The notes: generated by a model from the letters alone, not told the origin. 64,000 nucleotides of DNA from Rhizobium etli_C (GCF_014198605.1 NZ_JACIHU010000016.1); one strand, 5' to 3'. Positions 18,491 through 28,066 are shown, counted from the stretch's first letter. Made by a program: numbers and translations.

Positions 18491-18710
18491 TGGCGATTGG
18501 CAAGAGCTTTGCTACGCATGAGAACGTAAAGCATTCGAGCCGCGAATTCGTCCAAGTCGCCGTCCACTCGGTGGGAGGTTTCAGGTCCCGGGTCCGCCGC
18601 ACCATTGCCGGCGTCTTTCATCATATCAGCCCGCAGCATGCCTTGTCTTTCCACGAGATCGGCTTCCGCTGGTCACAGCGCATTGTTACGGGCCAGGCAG
18701 TGCGGATACT
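18490..18710 (+). pseudogene. IS1595 (ISXO2-like) transposase fragment
   Basis: The frame reads HENVKHSSREFVQVAVHSVG, then RRTIAGVFHHISPQHA and FHEIGFRWSQRIVTGQAVR. This matches the C-terminal part of ISXO2-type transposases (H-x3-HS-x-EYV, then GTFHHVSxxHLxRYxDEFxFRW). Catalytic residues upstream are absent, and conserved spacing is altered (VAVHSVGGF). About 70 residues remain. Confidence 0.75.
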
Positions 18711-19476
18711 AGTCACGGGTGCCGCCGGCGCTGCGATTGCTGCAAGTCTTTCGCGCTATTACCGGCCGGCAATGCGCAGAAGTCCGGATGCCGGGATCAT
18801 CGTTAGATCTCCCAGCCTTTTGTGATAAGGCCGCGTTGTTTAGCGGAAGCCAGCAAGGAGTTCGAAGACGAAGGCCGACCTCACTGGCGCCGCAATTGGC
18901 GACAGTTGCCACTACCCTGGTATCGTTGGGCCAATCCCACCATAGAAGAGATCATGTCGATGTTTCGTCGTAACCGGCTTGCGCGGCACCGGCGGCCGTC
19001 AGCGTTGATAGCAATCCGAGCCGATCGCCACATCAAGCACGGACCTCTGGTCTGGAGAACGGGTCGTCGCTGCATCTCTCGAAGGATCGCCGCTGTCGTT
19101 ATGGGTTCACGCAGGAGCTGCGCCATAGCCGCTCACTAACCGGATGCGAGCATATCACCTGTGCATGCAATCCAATACCGGGACTGCGCTAGTTTGAATC
19201 GCGGGCTCTTCTCCGTGGTTTTTGAGGTTCTGCTGCAATGATGCGTTTACGCTACCAGTTATCAACGGCCTGGCCATGTCTTCGGGATCTGCCGGCCTCC
19301 CGTCACCTGAGCTCGATTCCGCAGAGCCGCCCCATGCCACAACAGCAAAAAACGGGACCCACGGTGATTGAGCGGCGTCCGAACGAGGCTCGGCAAGCTG
19401 GAGCGGTCGATGGTCGCAGTCGCGCCCCTTGCACTCTGGTTAAGTCGCTTGAGCCCCTGATAAATTCTGACCTTCC
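18711..19476. other. Unassigned region upstream of the repeat protein
   Basis: About 770 bases. Open frames at 18822-19139 (plus) and 18881-19126 (minus) oppose each other and neither is recognisable. Probably IS-associated debris; it may contain the promoter of the gene at 19542. Confidence 0.3.
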
Positions 19477-19503
19477 GTCAGCAGTCGGTGCCCGACAGCT
19501 GAC
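19477..19503. promoter_or_regulatory. 27-bp near-perfect palindrome upstream of the repeat protein
   Basis: GTCAGCAGTCGG-TGC-CCGACAGCTGAC is an inverted repeat with one mismatched pair. Read on the minus strand, its first half (GTCAGCTGTCGG) resembles the start of a tts box (GTCAGCTT-TCG), the TtsI site used by rhizobial type III effector genes, but it is one base short and has the wrong orientation. It lies 39 bases before the ATG at 19542. It could equally be an operator for another dimeric regulator. Confidence 0.45.
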
Positions 19504-19541
19504 CCCTTGTTTCCTGAAGGCCATATCCCAGGGGGGTGAGC

Positions 19542-22500
19542 ATGGTTGACAGGGACCCTCGGACTAAGGGGCAGGGCTCTTCGCGGCCGGATGAGGGCCG
19601 GCACCCAGCGGATCAAAGAGCGCAGTCTTCAGTGGCGCGTGTCGATCAAGTGGCCGACAACTTCAATTCGGACGACATCTGGCAAGAGAATTCGGTATTG
19701 CGTTACGTGGAAAGGCTAAGCGTCGACCAGCCAAGCCCGCCGACCGAGCTTCAAAGCCCTGAAGAACAAACCCCGCAAATGATGGCTGACATGACGGAAC
19801 TGACGAGAGTTCCGGTCGTCCCGGCAGAGACCGCGTTCAACCTCACGAGGACAACAGATGAATACAATAATGCCGATCGCACTATTCACCTCGTCGAGGG
19901 CCAGCCGCTGGAGACTGGCCCTCAGCGCGGGGGGCTGCATGGCCTTGGGAATTTAGAAGCCTCAGCGGTTGCCGGGCCCACCGAGGTGCCGGGTGGAAGA
20001 GAGGAGCATTCGGCCATGTCCGAGGTGCCCGCGGAGCCCAGCGATCCGACCGGTGGCGGGCGCAAGAGGCGGACTACTGAGAAGGACGCAGATCCCAGGC
20101 CCAGCCGCAGGCAGACGTTATATGCTCAAAGGCCGCTGGCGTTGGCGCCTGATCTCAGCGCCGCGAATGCCGGCATAATCGTGGGGGCCTCAACGGGCGA
20201 TCTCGTCAATCGAGCGGCGTTCCGGACGGTGTCGGCCCAGGACCAGGCGAGGCTGGACGAAATCGCCAGGCAGACACCGCGGCAGTCGAGGCAGAGCAAG
20301 GGGGCGTGGGCGGACGCGCTGAAGGCGGCCCATCCCAATCTCAGCGCCGCCGATGCCGCCGTAATCGTGGGCGTCGTAAAGCGGGTTATCGCCAGGAGGG
20401 CGGCGTATCGAACGGTGTCGGCCCAGGACCGGGCGAGGCTTGACGAGATCAAGGCGGCGACACCGCAGCTGCCGGGGCAGAGCAAGGGGGCGTGGGCGGA
20501 CGCGCTGAAGGCGGCCCATCCCGATCTCAGCGCCGCCGATGCCGCCATAACCGTGGGCTCTTTTAAGGACGATATTGCAAGGAGGACGGCGTTCCGGACG
20601 GTGTCGGCCCAGGACCAGGCGAGGCTGGACGAAATCGCCAGGCAGACACCGCAGCTACCGGGGCAGAGCAAGGGGGCGTGGGCGGACGCGCTGAAGGCGG
20701 CCCATCCCGATCTCAGCGCCGCCGATGCCGCCATAATCGTGGGTGCCGTAAAGCAGGATATTGCTAAAAGGGCCGCGTTCCAGACGGTGTCGGCCCAGGA
20801 CCAGGCGAGACTGGACGAAATCGCGGCGGTGACACCGCGGCTGCCGGGGCAGAGCAAGGGGGCGTGGGCGGACGCGCTGAAGGCGGCCCATCCCGATCTC
20901 AGCGCCGCCGATGCCGCCATAATCGTGAATGCCGTAAAGCAGGATATTGCTAAAAGGACAGCGTTCCAGACGGTGTCGGCCCAGGACCACGCGAGGCTGG
21001 ACGAAATCGCCAGGCAGACACCGCAGCTACAGGGGCAGAGCAAGGGGGCGTGGGCGGACGCACTGAAGGCGGCCCATCCCGATCTCAGCGCCGCCGATGC
21101 CGCCGCCATCGTGGGCGCCGTAAAGCGGGTTATCGCCAGGAGGGCGGCTTTTCAGACGGTGTCGGCCCAGGATCAGGCGAGGCTGGACGAAATCGCTAGG
21201 CAGACACCGCGGCTGCCGGGGCAGAGCAAGGGGGCGTGGGCGGACGCGCTGAAGGCGGCCCATCCCGATCTCAGCGCCGCCGATGCCGCCATAATTGTGG
21301 GTTCCGTAAAGCATAATATTGTAAAAAGGGCGGCGTTCCGGACGGTGTCGGCTCAGGACCAGGCGAGGCTGGACGAAATCGCCAGGCAAACACCGCGACA
21401 GTCGAGGCAGAGCAAGGGGGCGTGGGCGGACGCGCTGAAGGCGGCCCATCCCGATCTCAGCGCCGCCGATGCCGCCACAATCGTGGGCGCCTTAAAGGAC
21501 GATATCGCCGTGAGGGCAGCGTTCCGGACGGTGTCGGCCCAGGACCAGGCGAGGCTGGACGAAATCGCGGCGGTGACACCGCGGCAGGGGCGGAGCAATG
21601 CGGCCTGGGCGGACGCGCTGAAGGCGGCCCATCCCGATCTCAGCGCCGCCGATGCCGCCACCATCGTGGGCGCCGCAAAGGACGAAATCGCCAGGAGGGC
21701 GGCGTTCCGGACGGTGTCGGCCCAGGACCAGGCGAGGCTGGACGAACTCGCTAGGCAGACACCGCAGCTGCCGGGGCAGAGCAATGCGGCCTGGGCGGAC
21801 GCGCTGAAGGCGGCCCATCCCGATCTCAGCGCCGCCGATGCCGCCGTAATCGTGGGTGCCATAAAGCAGGATATTGCTAAAAGGGCGGCGTTCCGGACGG
21901 TGTCGGCCCAGGACCAGGCGAGGCTGGACGAAATCGCGGCGGCAACACCGCGGCAGGGGGGGAGCAATGCGGCCTGGGCCGATGCGCTGAAGGCGGCCCA
22001 TCCCGATCTCAGCGCCGCCGATGCCGCCATAACCGTGGGCTCTTTTAAGGACGATATTGCAAGGAGGACGGCGTTCCGGACGGTGTCGGCCCAGGACCAG
22101 GCGAGGCTGGACGAAATCGCCAGGCAGACACCGCAGCTACCGGGGCAGAGCAAGGGGGCGTGGGCGGACGCGCTGAAGGCGGCCCATCCCGATCTCAGCG
22201 CCGCCGATGCCGCCATAATCGTGGGTGCCGTAAAGCAGGATATTGCTAAAAGGGCCGCGTTCCAGACGGTGTCGGCCCAGGACCAGGCGAGACTGGACGA
22301 AATCGCGGCGGTGACACCGCGGCTGCCGGGGCAGAGCAAGGGGGCGTGGGCGGACGCGCTGAAGGCGGCCCATCCCGATCTCAGCGCCGCCGATGCCGCC
22401 ATAGTCGTGGGTGCCGTAAGGCGCGATATCGCCGTGAGGACGGCGTTCCAGACGGTGTCGGCCCAGGACCAGGCGAGGCTGGACGAAATCGCTAGGCAGA

Positions 22501-22646
22501 CACCGCAGCTGCCGGGGCAGAGCAAGGGGGCGTGGGCAGACGCACTGAAGGCGGCCCATCCCGATCTCAGCGCCGCCGATGCCGCCATAATCGTGGGTGC
22601 CTCGAAGAAACGGATAGCCAGGAGGGCAGCGTTCAAGGTGATATAG
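19542..22646 (+). CDS. Large tandem-repeat protein with nuclear-localisation-like stretch (putative effector)
   Basis: About 1034 residues from the ATG at 19542, which has GGGGGG 5 nt upstream; a GTG two codons earlier (19536) is also in frame. Residues 1-170 are polar and disordered-looking. At about 172-190 a basic cluster RKRRTT...RPSRR resembles a bipartite nuclear-localisation signal. From about residue 200 to the end there is one half repeat and 13 full repeats of 60-62 residues, core FRTVSAQDQARLDEIARQTP, then AWADALKAAHPDLSAADAA and a variable IIVGAVKQDIAKRAA-type helix. The last one ends SKKRIARRAAFKVI. Each repeat looks like two to three helices, so a superhelical solenoid is likely. 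No enzyme motif is seen. It lies between the two divergent type VI operons yet has IS debris on its upstream side, so it could be type III or type VI cargo. Family unknown to me. Confidence 0.85.
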   Translation: MVDRDPRTKGQGSSRPDEGRHPADQRAQSSVARVDQVADNFNSDDIWQENSVLRYVERLSVDQPSPPTELQSPEEQTPQMMADMTELTRVPVVPAETAFNLTRTTDEYNNADRTIHLVEGQPLETGPQRGGLHGLGNLEASAVAGPTEVPGGREEHSAMSEVPAEPSDPTGGGRKRRTTEKDADPRPSRRQTLYAQRPLALAPDLSAANAGIIVGASTGDLVNRAAFRTVSAQDQARLDEIARQTPRQSRQSKGAWADALKAAHPNLSAADAAVIVGVVKRVIARRAAYRTVSAQDRARLDEIKAATPQLPGQSKGAWADALKAAHPDLSAADAAITVGSFKDDIARRTAFRTVSAQDQARLDEIARQTPQLPGQSKGAWADALKAAHPDLSAADAAIIVGAVKQDIAKRAAFQTVSAQDQARLDEIAAVTPRLPGQSKGAWADALKAAHPDLSAADAAIIVNAVKQDIAKRTAFQTVSAQDHARLDEIARQTPQLQGQSKGAWADALKAAHPDLSAADAAAIVGAVKRVIARRAAFQTVSAQDQARLDEIARQTPRLPGQSKGAWADALKAAHPDLSAADAAIIVGSVKHNIVKRAAFRTVSAQDQARLDEIARQTPRQSRQSKGAWADALKAAHPDLSAADAATIVGALKDDIAVRAAFRTVSAQDQARLDEIAAVTPRQGRSNAAWADALKAAHPDLSAADAATIVGAAKDEIARRAAFRTVSAQDQARLDELARQTPQLPGQSNAAWADALKAAHPDLSAADAAVIVGAIKQDIAKRAAFRTVSAQDQARLDEIAAATPRQGGSNAAWADALKAAHPDLSAADAAITVGSFKDDIARRTAFRTVSAQDQARLDEIARQTPQLPGQSKGAWADALKAAHPDLSAADAAIIVGAVKQDIAKRAAFQTVSAQDQARLDEIAAVTPRLPGQSKGAWADALKAAHPDLSAADAAIVVGAVRRDIAVRTAFQTVSAQDQARLDEIARQTPQLPGQSKGAWADALKAAHPDLSAADAAIIVGASKKRIARRAAFKVI
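20150..22640 (+). repeat. Tandem array of about 186-bp coding repeats
   Basis: Thirteen units of 186 bp (180 bp in the two variants reading TPRQGRSNAAW and TPRQGGSNAAW) plus a leading half unit. The blocks gcgtgggcggacgcgctgaa and catcccgatctcagcgccgc recur nearly unchanged. Variation concentrates after IIVG and around the ARQTPQLPGQSKG loop. A stretch from about 20540 to 20920 is repeated almost base for base from about 22030 to 22410, a recent internal duplication of two units. Confidence 0.95.
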
Positions 22647-23815
22647 GACGGCTCATGACTCATCACCACATTCCCTAGGAACTGCACCATCATGTGCGTT
22701 GGTTGTCCACCACGGGATTGCATGAGCATGTGAGAGCGCCGAATTTTTCTTCAGTCTGGAGGCCAATACCTGGCTCGAGATCGATATTTAGGGGCACGAC
22801 GGCCGGCGCATTCCGGCTGACTAACACGCCGAGAGCGACCTCGTCTTCGACGGTCGGGAGCGCAGAATGTCGGCTCGCATGCCGCTGCGACCATCAGCCC
22901 GCTCCTCGCAAGATTGGCGCCAAGGCCGCCGTCGAACGATGGCGACGAGGCAAGTTTTTCCAAAACTTTCTTTAGCATAGAGGTAGAAGGATCGCTACAG
23001 CGGGGTTGCAGTGCGCGGGCGGCTAGGGTGACTAAGTGCGTGCACTCCACGACCGTCAAACGGGGTCGGTGTCCGTCAATTCGAAATCGCAGGGATCTGC
23101 ACGAGAGACCGCGTGGTTGCCCTGCACGACTAATGGAAGCAGGGTCGACAGTCACGTTGGGATGCGGTAGGTGCGCGATAGAACGGGGGATTGGCGGCGG
23201 GACTCGATTCTTTTTAGAAGATCACGCAAAGCCGCATCACACCCATTGTCAAAAGTAAATACCGCGACGATGGTTATTAACCTTCGACTTCCGTCGAAAA
23301 CGGCAATGGCGCTCACGAAGGAGGCCGGCCGCTGCGAAACCCCGCCATCTCCGCACCCCACTCCTTCGCTCCAACTGGGAGCAAAATGAATGAGGCAACG
23401 TGCGAATCTCGGGGAGCATCGTTACATGCGGTCAATACGGATCTCATCCAGATTGTCGCCCTATATGCCTCGTGCGGCGGTCCGGCGGAGCGCAGGAGAT
23501 ATAATGCCGTTGAAGTGCTCGAGCCGTTCTACCACTGACGCCGGGTCGCTGCACGCGCGATGGCGCCGACACCCCCAAGAGCGATCGCCGAGGACGCCAT
23601 CCACCTTATGCAGCAACTGGCGCGGAGGCGGCCGCGCGAAGACTTCGTAGTTGGAGGCCTTCAGGCTCACGTTTGCAACGGTACTCCGCAGGTTGCCCTT
23701 TGCAACGACTGCCCGACGATGTTAATTCAATCTGGCTGAGCTTGTACCGTCAAGTTTATCCAGTTTGGGGTTCGCTCCAGCGGTGGGTTGCGCATCTGCG
23801 GCGGCATCGGCGGGT
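22647..23815. other. Unassigned region between repeat protein and IS3 remnant
   Basis: About 1.2 kb without a recognisable gene. Short frames on both strands (for example 22751-23155 minus, 22914-23258 plus) overlap each other and carry no known motif. Likely debris between the repeat gene and the tssA operon. Confidence 0.35.
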
Positions 23816-24195
23816 TTAGGTGCGGAGACCATTCCGGCTGCGCAGCACTGCATCACGTCGCGGGTTGCCGATCTGGGCGAACTCTGCAGGGTTAGTTAGC
23901 CGAGGCCAGAGTGCTTGGCTTGCCACGCTCCTCGATAACCCGATCCAGTCCACAGGCGACCGCAGGCCGGAGAGCGAAGTATCGGCGACGAGAGTCCGGC
24001 TTTCCTCACGACCATCAGAAGCCTGAACCCGCGCCAACGATCATTGGCAGCCAGCGGGATCAACACCAACGCTTGCCTTTCGCTCGTTTCCGGCCACGGC
24101 GCTTGCGCATCGTGAGCTTCTCCTCCCGATGGACCCGGAAGAGCTTCTTGTTGTTCACAAGGTGTCCCTCGCGCCTGAGCAGCACATAGCTGCGT
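23816..24195 (-). pseudogene. IS3-family OrfB fragment
   Basis: Minus strand from about 24190: YVLLRREGHLVNNKKLFRVH, REEKLTMRKRRGRKRAKGKR, then a stop and frameshifts, followed by LVADTSLSGLR further on. This is the OrfB pattern (YRRLHVLLRREGxxVNxKR, then TRECLxLVADTSLSG). The DDE domain is broken by several frameshifts. It lies directly upstream of tssA. Confidence 0.85.
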
Positions 24196-24344
24196 CAAGA
24201 TCCGAAGCGGCGGCATTCACGCCCCAAGCATTCACGACATATACGAATGTCGATTGTGCATGAGCAATCGCGTCTGCTCATTGCTAAACATTGAGAAACA
24301 GAGGCGCGACGATCTTTTATGTCGGGAAAACTGGGATTTGGGTC

Positions 24345-25337
24345 ATGCTCGATGCAGATCATCTATTAAAACCGATCAGCGACGGCAACGCATGCGGGGA
24401 TGCTCTCGATTACGATTTGAGCTTCCTGGAGCTGGAGATAGCGTCGCATGGCAAGCCGCACCAGCAGATAGGCGACTCCATCGCCACCGAGGAGGCTCCC
24501 GATTGGACAGAGGTGTGGCGGCTTGGCCTCGACCTTTCTGCCCGCACTAAGGATCTAAGAGTCGGAATCTTGCTCACACGATCCGCCCTCAGTCAGTTCG
24601 GCTTCTCTGGTCTAAGTCGGGGGCTTGAGCTGCTCGCGGCCTATGTCGAGCTCTACTGGTCAGAGCTACATCCGCGACCGGATCCAGAAGATGACGAAGA
24701 TCAGACCGTTCGCCTCAACGCTCTAGCGAGCCTCTGCGATCTCTCCGGGCTCTTGGCAGAAATACGCCAAGTCCCACTCACCTCCTCCAGGCAATTCGGG
24801 ACTTTCACGCTCCGCGATTGGGCTGGTGCGCTACGGTCCCAATCTACGGAAATTGATCGTTCGACCATCGAGCACGCCTTCATCGACACCGATCCACTGC
24901 AGCTCGAGCAGATCAGCACTGGTCTCCACGCCAGCCTGGCAGCCGCCACCCATCTAGACGCGAGTGTTCGGCAGCACGTCGCGAGTGACGAGGCCGTTCG
25001 ATTCGACCCTCTGATAGTGCTACTCACCCAGGCCAAGGATCTGGTCGACGCCCATCGGAAAAGGGCCCAGCCTGCAGCCCCGGCATCTCCATTGCCAGAC
25101 TCTAGCAAGGCCTCTTACCCCGAAGTGATCCGCAACCGCGATGACGTTGTCGAAATTCTTGGCCGCATTTGCCACTGGTACCAGGTGAATGAGCCCGCGA
25201 GCCCGCTGCCAGCCCTCCTGGAGCGCGCGCAGCGACTTGTCTCGAAGGACTTCATGGCTCTTATCAAAGAGTTGGCGCCAGAAGGGGTTGCCCAATACCG
25301 TTCGATTGCCGGTCTGGCGGTCGGCGAGGGCACGTGA
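24345..25337 (+). CDS. tssA: Type VI secretion protein TssA (ImpA)
   Basis: About 330 residues from the ATG at 24345 (MLDADHLLKPISDGNACGDA, the usual TssA opening with its P-IS-x-x-x-xCGxxL motif). An earlier in-frame ATG at 24291 adds 18 atypical residues. The ImpA N-terminal domain runs to about 150 (DWTEVWRLGLDLSARTKDLR; LLAAYVELYWSELHPRPDPE). The short C-terminus ends EPASPLPALLERAQRLVSKD, FMALIKELAPEGVAQ, the class of TssA without the VasJ ring domain. TssA primes the baseplate and sheath tail. It is the first gene of the plus-strand operon; tssB follows 35 nt later. Confidence 0.95.
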   Translation: MLDADHLLKPISDGNACGDALDYDLSFLELEIASHGKPHQQIGDSIATEEAPDWTEVWRLGLDLSARTKDLRVGILLTRSALSQFGFSGLSRGLELLAAYVELYWSELHPRPDPEDDEDQTVRLNALASLCDLSGLLAEIRQVPLTSSRQFGTFTLRDWAGALRSQSTEIDRSTIEHAFIDTDPLQLEQISTGLHASLAAATHLDASVRQHVASDEAVRFDPLIVLLTQAKDLVDAHRKRAQPAAPASPLPDSSKASYPEVIRNRDDVVEILGRICHWYQVNEPASPLPALLERAQRLVSKDFMALIKELAPEGVAQYRSIAGLAVGEGT

Positions 25338-25372
25338 CGTGCGCAATCTTCCCTATCAGGAGAGTGGAACAC

Positions 25373-25927
25373 ATGACAAAGGCGAGTAGTCAAAAGTTCA
25401 TCGCGCGGGTTCGTCCGCCTCGCGTACAGATCGAATACGACGTCGAGACCTATGGCTCTCAGAAGAAGGTTCAGCTTCCCTTCGTGGTCGGCGTGATGTC
25501 CGACCTCGCCGGCAATGCTGCCGAGCCGCTTGCCCCTGTCGCGGAGCGCAAGATGATGGAGATCGATATCGACAATTTCGATGATCGGCTCAGATCGCTG
25601 AGGCCCAGGGTGGTGATGCGGGTGCCGAACCTATTGACCGGAGAAGGCCAACTCGCTGTCGACTTGACGTTCGAGCGGCTCGAAGATTTCTCGCCGGCGG
25701 CCGTGGCGCGCAAGGTCGACAGCCTTAGCAGGCTGCTCGAGGCGCGAACGGAGCTCTCCAATCTGCTGGCCTATATGGACGGTAAGAACGGTGCCGAAGA
25801 GTTGCTCACCCACTTCCTCGCGGATTCGGCACTGCTAAGCGCCCTCGGCAATGGCATCGAGACTGAGAAGCCTGATGCATTGGTTGCCGCTCCGCCATTG
25901 CCATCCCCAGACACAGAGGAGAACTGA
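25373..25927 (+). CDS. tssB: Type VI contractile sheath small subunit TssB
   Basis: A 184-residue protein. The ATG at 25373 has AGGAGAG 8 nt upstream and is preferred over an in-frame ATG at 25334. Typical stretches are QKFIARVRPPRVQIEYDVET, LPFVVGVMSDLAGN, RKMMEIDIDNFDDRL and LEARTELSNLLAYMDGK. TssB and TssC together form the contractile sheath around the Hcp tube. tssC follows after 2 nt. Confidence 0.97.
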   Translation: MTKASSQKFIARVRPPRVQIEYDVETYGSQKKVQLPFVVGVMSDLAGNAAEPLAPVAERKMMEIDIDNFDDRLRSLRPRVVMRVPNLLTGEGQLAVDLTFERLEDFSPAAVARKVDSLSRLLEARTELSNLLAYMDGKNGAEELLTHFLADSALLSALGNGIETEKPDALVAAPPLPSPDTEEN

Positions 25928-25929
25928 TC

Positions 25930-27417
25930 ATGATGCCTGCAGATGCCACAGATGTACAGGTCGCCACCGTTGATCTCGGCGATTTCACCCGCATGCTTCG
26001 ATTCGAGTTCAAGATCCGCTCGGACCACTCCCGTGACTTGGTGGAGAGTGCCGTCCGAACACTGGCCGAGCAGGCACTTCAAAACACGTCGCTAATCAGC
26101 GACGATGTCGTCACGACTATCCAAGCAATGATTGCTTCGATCGACCAGAAGCTTTCTGCACAACTCAACGAGATCCTCCATCACGAAAATTTCCAGCGCG
26201 TGGAATCAGCTTGGCGGGGCTTGCATCACCTTGCCATCAACACCGAAACCGATGAAACGTTGAAGATTCGCGTTCTCCCAGTTTCAAAGGTGGAGATGTC
26301 CCGAACTCTGCGGAAATATAAGGGTGTCACCTGGGATCAGAGTCCGCTATTCAAAAAAATTTACGAAGACGAATACGGCCAAATCGGCGGTGAACCCTAT
26401 GGCTGCCTGATTGCCGACTACTATTTCGACCATACCCCACCGGACGTAGAGTTGCTTTCGGGACTGGCGCAGATCGCGGCGGCGAGCCACTCACCGCTTA
26501 TATCTGCCGTCTCACCACATCTGCTGCAGATGGATTCTTGGCGTGAGCTTGCGAACCCGCGTGACATCACAAAAATCTTCCTCACGCCCGAACATGCCCC
26601 TTGGCGGGCGTTCCGCGAGAGCGAGAACTCTCGGTACGTGGCCCTGACCTTACCACGCACCCTTGGCCGGCTGCCCTACGGGGCCAAAACCAACCCGGTC
26701 GATGAATTCGCCTTCGAGGAGGACACAGACGGCGGCGACAGCGAGAAATACCTTTGGACGAACGCAGCCTACGCCATGGGCGTAAATATCACGCGCTCGT
26801 TCAAGCTCTATGGCTGGCTCTCCAGAATTCGTGGCGTCGAATCCGGCGGCCTGGTCGAGGGTCTGCCGGTACATACCTTCCGCAGCGACGACGGTGGCGT
26901 CGACCTAAAATGCCCCACTGAGATCGCGATCAGCGACCGCCGTGAGGCCGAACTGTCCAAAAACGGTCTTCTACCGCTGTTGCACCGCAAAAACACGGAC
27001 CTCGGCGTATTTATTGGCGCTCAAACTATTAACAAGCCGGTCAAATACGAAGACCCCGACGCGTCAGCGAACGCCGAACTCAGTGCACGGCTACCCTACA
27101 TCTTCGCAACCTGCCGCTTCGCACATTATTTGAAGTGTATGGTCCGGGACAAGATTGGCACGTTCAAGGAGCGCCACGAGGTCGAGGAGTGGCTCAACCA
27201 ATGGATTCAGGGCTATGTCCACCCCTCGCCCGAGCTTGGGAGCGAAGAGAGTAAGGCACAGCAGCCGCTCTCCTCAGCCGAGGTCAAGGTGGAAGAGGTC
27301 GAAGATAATCCCGGATATTACGTTGCGAGATTTTACATGCGGCCACACTACCAGCTCGAAGGCCTAACCATCTCTTTGAGACTTGTCTCGCGCCTGCCAT
27401 CCGCCCGCAAGGACTGA
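25930..27417 (+). CDS. tssC: Type VI contractile sheath large subunit TssC
   Basis: A 495-residue protein of normal length. Conserved stretches are ESAWRGLHHLAINTETDETL, PYGCLIADYYFDHTPPDVEL, LPRTLGRLPYGAKTNPVDEF, YLWTNAAYAMGVNITRSFKL, GLPVHTFRSDDGGVDLKCPT and the C-terminal YYVARFYMRPHYQLEGLTIS. GAGGAGAA 8 nt before the ATG supports the start. Sheath polymers need ClpV (TssH) for disassembly, and no intact gene for that is present in this window. Confidence 0.98.
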   Translation: MMPADATDVQVATVDLGDFTRMLRFEFKIRSDHSRDLVESAVRTLAEQALQNTSLISDDVVTTIQAMIASIDQKLSAQLNEILHHENFQRVESAWRGLHHLAINTETDETLKIRVLPVSKVEMSRTLRKYKGVTWDQSPLFKKIYEDEYGQIGGEPYGCLIADYYFDHTPPDVELLSGLAQIAAASHSPLISAVSPHLLQMDSWRELANPRDITKIFLTPEHAPWRAFRESENSRYVALTLPRTLGRLPYGAKTNPVDEFAFEEDTDGGDSEKYLWTNAAYAMGVNITRSFKLYGWLSRIRGVESGGLVEGLPVHTFRSDDGGVDLKCPTEIAISDRREAELSKNGLLPLLHRKNTDLGVFIGAQTINKPVKYEDPDASANAELSARLPYIFATCRFAHYLKCMVRDKIGTFKERHEVEEWLNQWIQGYVHPSPELGSEESKAQQPLSSAEVKVEEVEDNPGYYVARFYMRPHYQLEGLTISLRLVSRLPSARKD

Positions 27418-27532
27418 GAAAACCCGCAGATGATTGTGCTCCGTTCTCGGCGCCAAAACTCCGGAATAGCTGCCCCGGGCTGGCCGATGCAATCCAGGCC
27501 CAATCAGATCAACGAGAAAAGGAAAGTCCATC

Positions 27533-28066
27533 ATGGCGTTCGACGCGGTTATAAAATTCACGCAAGCGTCCAAGGACGGCATTTTGCCCAAGGGCGAATC
27601 TATCATTCTAAAGGACGGTATCACCCTAGCGGACGAATGGAGCTTTTCACTCGAAAACAAGCTGAACATTGGGCCTCATACCGCCGGGGCGGGCGCGGGC
27701 AAGGCCGAATTCGAGGTCTTCACTATCAAGAAGCAGGTGGATACGTCATCGCCCTCTCTGTACGTTGCCTGTGGTCGCGGCGCCCACTTCAATAGCGTCG
27801 AACTGAAACTTTTCAAAGCGACGGGGAGCGGACAAGCTACATCAGAATCGAACCTGTTCTTGCACTGGAGTTTCAACATGCTGGTAGTCGAGAAGGTCGA
27901 GTGGTCCTATGCGGAAGAGGCCCCCGAGGAGACGATCACATTCCGGTTCGGCGCCTGCAAGGTCATTTATTACAGGCAGGATGAAAAAGGCGCTCTTACC
28001 AAAGCCGGCGAGGGCATCTGGAACCAAATCGCGAACAGCACCGACTTCAATAGGCTCGTCGGCTGA
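27533..28066 (+). CDS. hcp: Type VI tube protein Hcp (TssD)
   Basis: A 177-residue Hcp: MAFDAVIKFTQASKDGILPK, then WSFSLENKLNIGPHTAGAGA, GKAEFEVFTIKKQVDTSSPS and KVIYYRQDEKG near the end. Hexameric Hcp rings stack into the secreted inner tube. AAAAGGAAAG before the ATG is a good ribosome site. A gap of 115 nt after tssC may hold an internal promoter or simply processing sites, as hcp is usually made in excess. Confidence 0.97.
   Translation: MAFDAVIKFTQASKDGILPKGESIILKDGITLADEWSFSLENKLNIGPHTAGAGAGKAEFEVFTIKKQVDTSSPSLYVACGRGAHFNSVELKLFKATGSGQATSESNLFLHWSFNMLVVEKVEWSYAEEAPEETITFRFGACKVIYYRQDEKGALTKAGEGIWNQIANSTDFNRLVG

Noticed and set aside
20150..22640. CRISPR-like reading of the regular repeats
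   Set aside because: Units are 180-186 bp and coding, with no unique spacers and no cas genes.
20126..22729. Long antisense open frames (327 and 458 residues) across the repeat array
   Set aside because: They are produced by the repetitive base composition of the sense gene; the sense frame has the start context, the non-repeat N-terminus and the basic cluster, while the antisense frames start and end inside repeats.
24180..24344. Sigma-54/NifA control of the tssA operon
   Set aside because: A GG-N10-GC spacing can be found, but flanking bases do not fit and no TGT-N10-ACA lies nearby.
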